Assembly (NCBI RefSeq): GCF_042665525.1
Contig: NZ_JBHTCQ010000001.1
Span: 372,001 to 436,000, forward strand
Direction of reading: 5' to 3'
Length of the DNA stretch: 64,000 bases
Origin: Allobogoriella alba
GTDB taxonomy: Bacteria; Actinomycetota; Actinomycetes; Actinomycetales; Actinomycetaceae
Shown here: piece after piece, positions 62,844-64,000 of the stretch
Layout of the letters: every line of letters starts with the position of its first letter
Numbering within the stretch: position 1 is the first letter of the stretch
The notes under the pieces: generated by a model
Told to the model about the DNA's origin: nothing
The model's input: only the letters and a program-made list of their open reading frames with translations
Database searches by the model: none
Program-made: the position numbers and the translations under genes

Positions 62844-62901
62844 GTCACGGTCTCTCCGTGACAGGAGGGTTAGCGTGCTGACCCCTCGCGCTGGGCGAGG
62901 G
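62844..62901 (-). promoter_or_regulatory. rpsF leader with two hairpins
   Basis: In the minus-strand leader CCCTCGC-5-GCGAGGG (62883-62901) and then GTCACGG-5-CCGTGAC (62844-62862) form two stable hairpins, the second about 18 bases before the GGAGG site. S6:S18 autoregulatory leaders are known from many phyla; the second hairpin could be such a site. The first may instead terminate the upstream gene. Confidence 0.45.
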
Positions 62902-63003
62902 ACCAGCGAACAAGCCTACCGTAGGGGTGACCGCCCACAGCGAGCGAGCCTCGTCACACCCTGCTGTGGATTCGGCGGCATCGTGACGGCCGAGCTGCTC
63001 GCG

Positions 63004-64000
63004 CTACCCGTCGCCGTCGAGGATGCCGCCGAGCCCACCCCTGCGGTTTCCACGGTCGCCCTGGTTCTCTCCGGTGCCGTCGTCGGTCGGCGTCTCGGTG
63101 GGCTCCTCTTCCGTGGGCTCCTCTTCCGTGGGCTCCTCTTCCGTGGGCTCCTCCGTCGTCGGCTCCTCCGTGGGCTCCTCGGTCGTCGGCTCCTCCGTGG
63201 TGGGCTCCTCCGTCGTCGGCTCCTCCGACGTCAGCTCCTCCGTGGGCTCCTCGGTCGGCTCGATGGGCTCCTCGGGCACCGGCGGCGGGGTCCACAGCGG
63301 CTCGGTCGGCTCGGGCAGGTCCTGGATCTCCATGCCCTCGGTCGCCACGGCCATGTAGTCGCGCCACACCTGCGTGGGGAACGTCGAGCCCGCGACCGTG
63401 GAGACGCCACCGAACCCGGACAGCACCTCCTCGGAGCCGTCGTCTCCCACCTGGAACATCGACACCGTGGTCGACAGCTGCGGCACGAAGCCGGAGAACC
63501 ACGCCGAGCGGTACGCATTCGACGAGCCCGTCTTGCCCGCGGCGGGGCGGCCGATCTCGCTGGCGGTGATGCCCGTGCCGCGCTCGACCACCTGGCTCAT
63601 CGCATAGGTGGTGTCGGCCATGACGTCCTGGTCGAAGACCCGCTCACCCTCGGTGTTGGCGGTGTAGACGGTGTTCTCCTCCGCGTCCCGCGCCTCCGCG
63701 ACGATGTGGGTGTCGTGACGGACACCCTGCGACGCGATGGTGGCGTACGCCGTCGCGAGGTCCACGGGCCGCGGCGAGGACGGGCCGAGCACGTTGGACG
63801 GCGAGGCGATCAGGCCGGCGGTGTCCTCCGGCAGGCCCGCACGTACCGCTGCGTCCATGGTGTTCTCCGGGCCCACGTCCACGTTCATCTGCGCGTAGAC
63901 GGTGTTGACGGAGTTGACGGTCGCCTCGGTCAGGTCGATGTATCCGCGGTCGATCGGGCTGTCGAAGTTCTCGACCGCGAAGTCGTAGCCCTCGATCTCC
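63004..64000 (-). CDS. Class A penicillin-binding protein, C-terminal part
   Basis: The frame is open at the window edge. It contains the C-terminal transpeptidase domain of a bifunctional peptidoglycan synthase: VNSVNTVYAQM, GLIASPSNVLGPSSPRPVDLA and the KTG motif as AAGKTGSSNAYRSAWF. A long Pro/Glu/Thr tail with TTEEP and TEEEP repeats follows, exposed outside, ending in a Gly/Arg-rich stretch. Crosslinks wall peptides. It lies just upstream of rpsF as in related genomes. Confidence 0.93.
   Translation of the reverse strand, partial: EIEGYDFAVENFDSPIDRGYIDLTEATVNSVNTVYAQMNVDVGPENTMDAAVRAGLPEDTAGLIASPSNVLGPSSPRPVDLATAYATIASQGVRHDTHIVAEARDAEENTVYTANTEGERVFDQDVMADTTYAMSQVVERGTGITASEIGRPAAGKTGSSNAYRSAWFSGFVPQLSTTVSMFQVGDDGSEEVLSGFGGVSTVAGSTFPTQVWRDYMAVATEGMEIQDLPEPTEPLWTPPPVPEEPIEPTEEPTEELTSEEPTTEEPTTEEPTTEEPTEEPTTEEPTEEEPTEEEPTEEEPTETPTDDGTGENQGDRGNRRGGLGGILDGDG
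63098..63276 (-). repeat. Pro-Glu-Thr repeat coding region
   Basis: Tandem 15-bp units near TTCCGTGGGCTCCTC (plus-strand reading) and variants encode EEPTE/TTEEP repeats in the extracellular tail of the penicillin-binding protein. Three units at the 5' end (plus strand) are nearly identical, so recent expansion is likely. Confidence 0.75.

Overview
The window reads as chromosomal DNA of a high-GC Gram-positive bacterium, most likely an actinomycete of the Micrococcales (inference). Codon third positions are overwhelmingly G or C, genes often join by ATGA/GTGA overlaps, and there are a mycothiol-type DsbA homologue, a cyclic-di-AMP riboswitch in front of an NlpC/P60 wall hydrolase, and a dnaB gene carrying two inteins. 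No tRNA, rRNA, CRISPR array, complete transposon or prophage was recognised.

Layout. 1-7.9 kb: a carbohydrate-acid catabolic locus. A sialidase-like BNR protein, an SLC13-type permease, a DeoR regulator, a DapA/NanA-type aldolase and an aldo/keto reductase are on the minus strand; a DUF1537 sugar-acid kinase and a PdxA-like dehydrogenase are divergent on the plus strand. The same three-half-site operator lies before deoR and in the divergent promoter region, so the locus looks like one regulon. 7.9-10.9 kb: an ECF sigma factor with a membrane partner, then a DEAD-box helicase. 10.9-15 kb: a tightly overlapping phnDCE-phosphatase-tetR operon behind a PHO-box-like repeat. 15-18.3 kb: MscS channel, LysM-NlpC/P60 hydrolase with its riboswitch, FAD oxidoreductase. 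18.3-24.4 kb: MFS exporter, then a minus-strand series of acidic repeat protein, unusual histidine kinase, SLC13 carrier and glycerate kinase. 24.4-36.9 kb: LysR/MFS pair, anchored metalloprotease, frameshifted phosphotransferase gene, two fluoride channel genes behind a fluoride riboswitch, and assorted single genes.

37-51.7 kb is an accessory region of stress and efflux functions: a frameshifted GMC oxidoreductase divergent from a TetR/MFS module, an azoreductase with a divergent single-cysteine HxlR regulator, a TetR-controlled pair of DsbA-fold proteins, a MerR/YnfA pair with a classical MerR promoter, and a cysteine-rich MarR/MFS pair. Remnants of lacI, alkaline phosphatase and tetR genes lie between them, a sign of past rearrangement.

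51.7-64 kb is mostly core: dnaB with two inteins, a MATE exporter, a ferric-type ABC transporter operon, and the conserved penicillin-binding protein - rpsF - ssb - rpsR - rplI block. Two genes (28860-29769 and 37019-38648) are interrupted by single-base changes in short homopolymers, so either recent decay or residual sequencing error must be considered.
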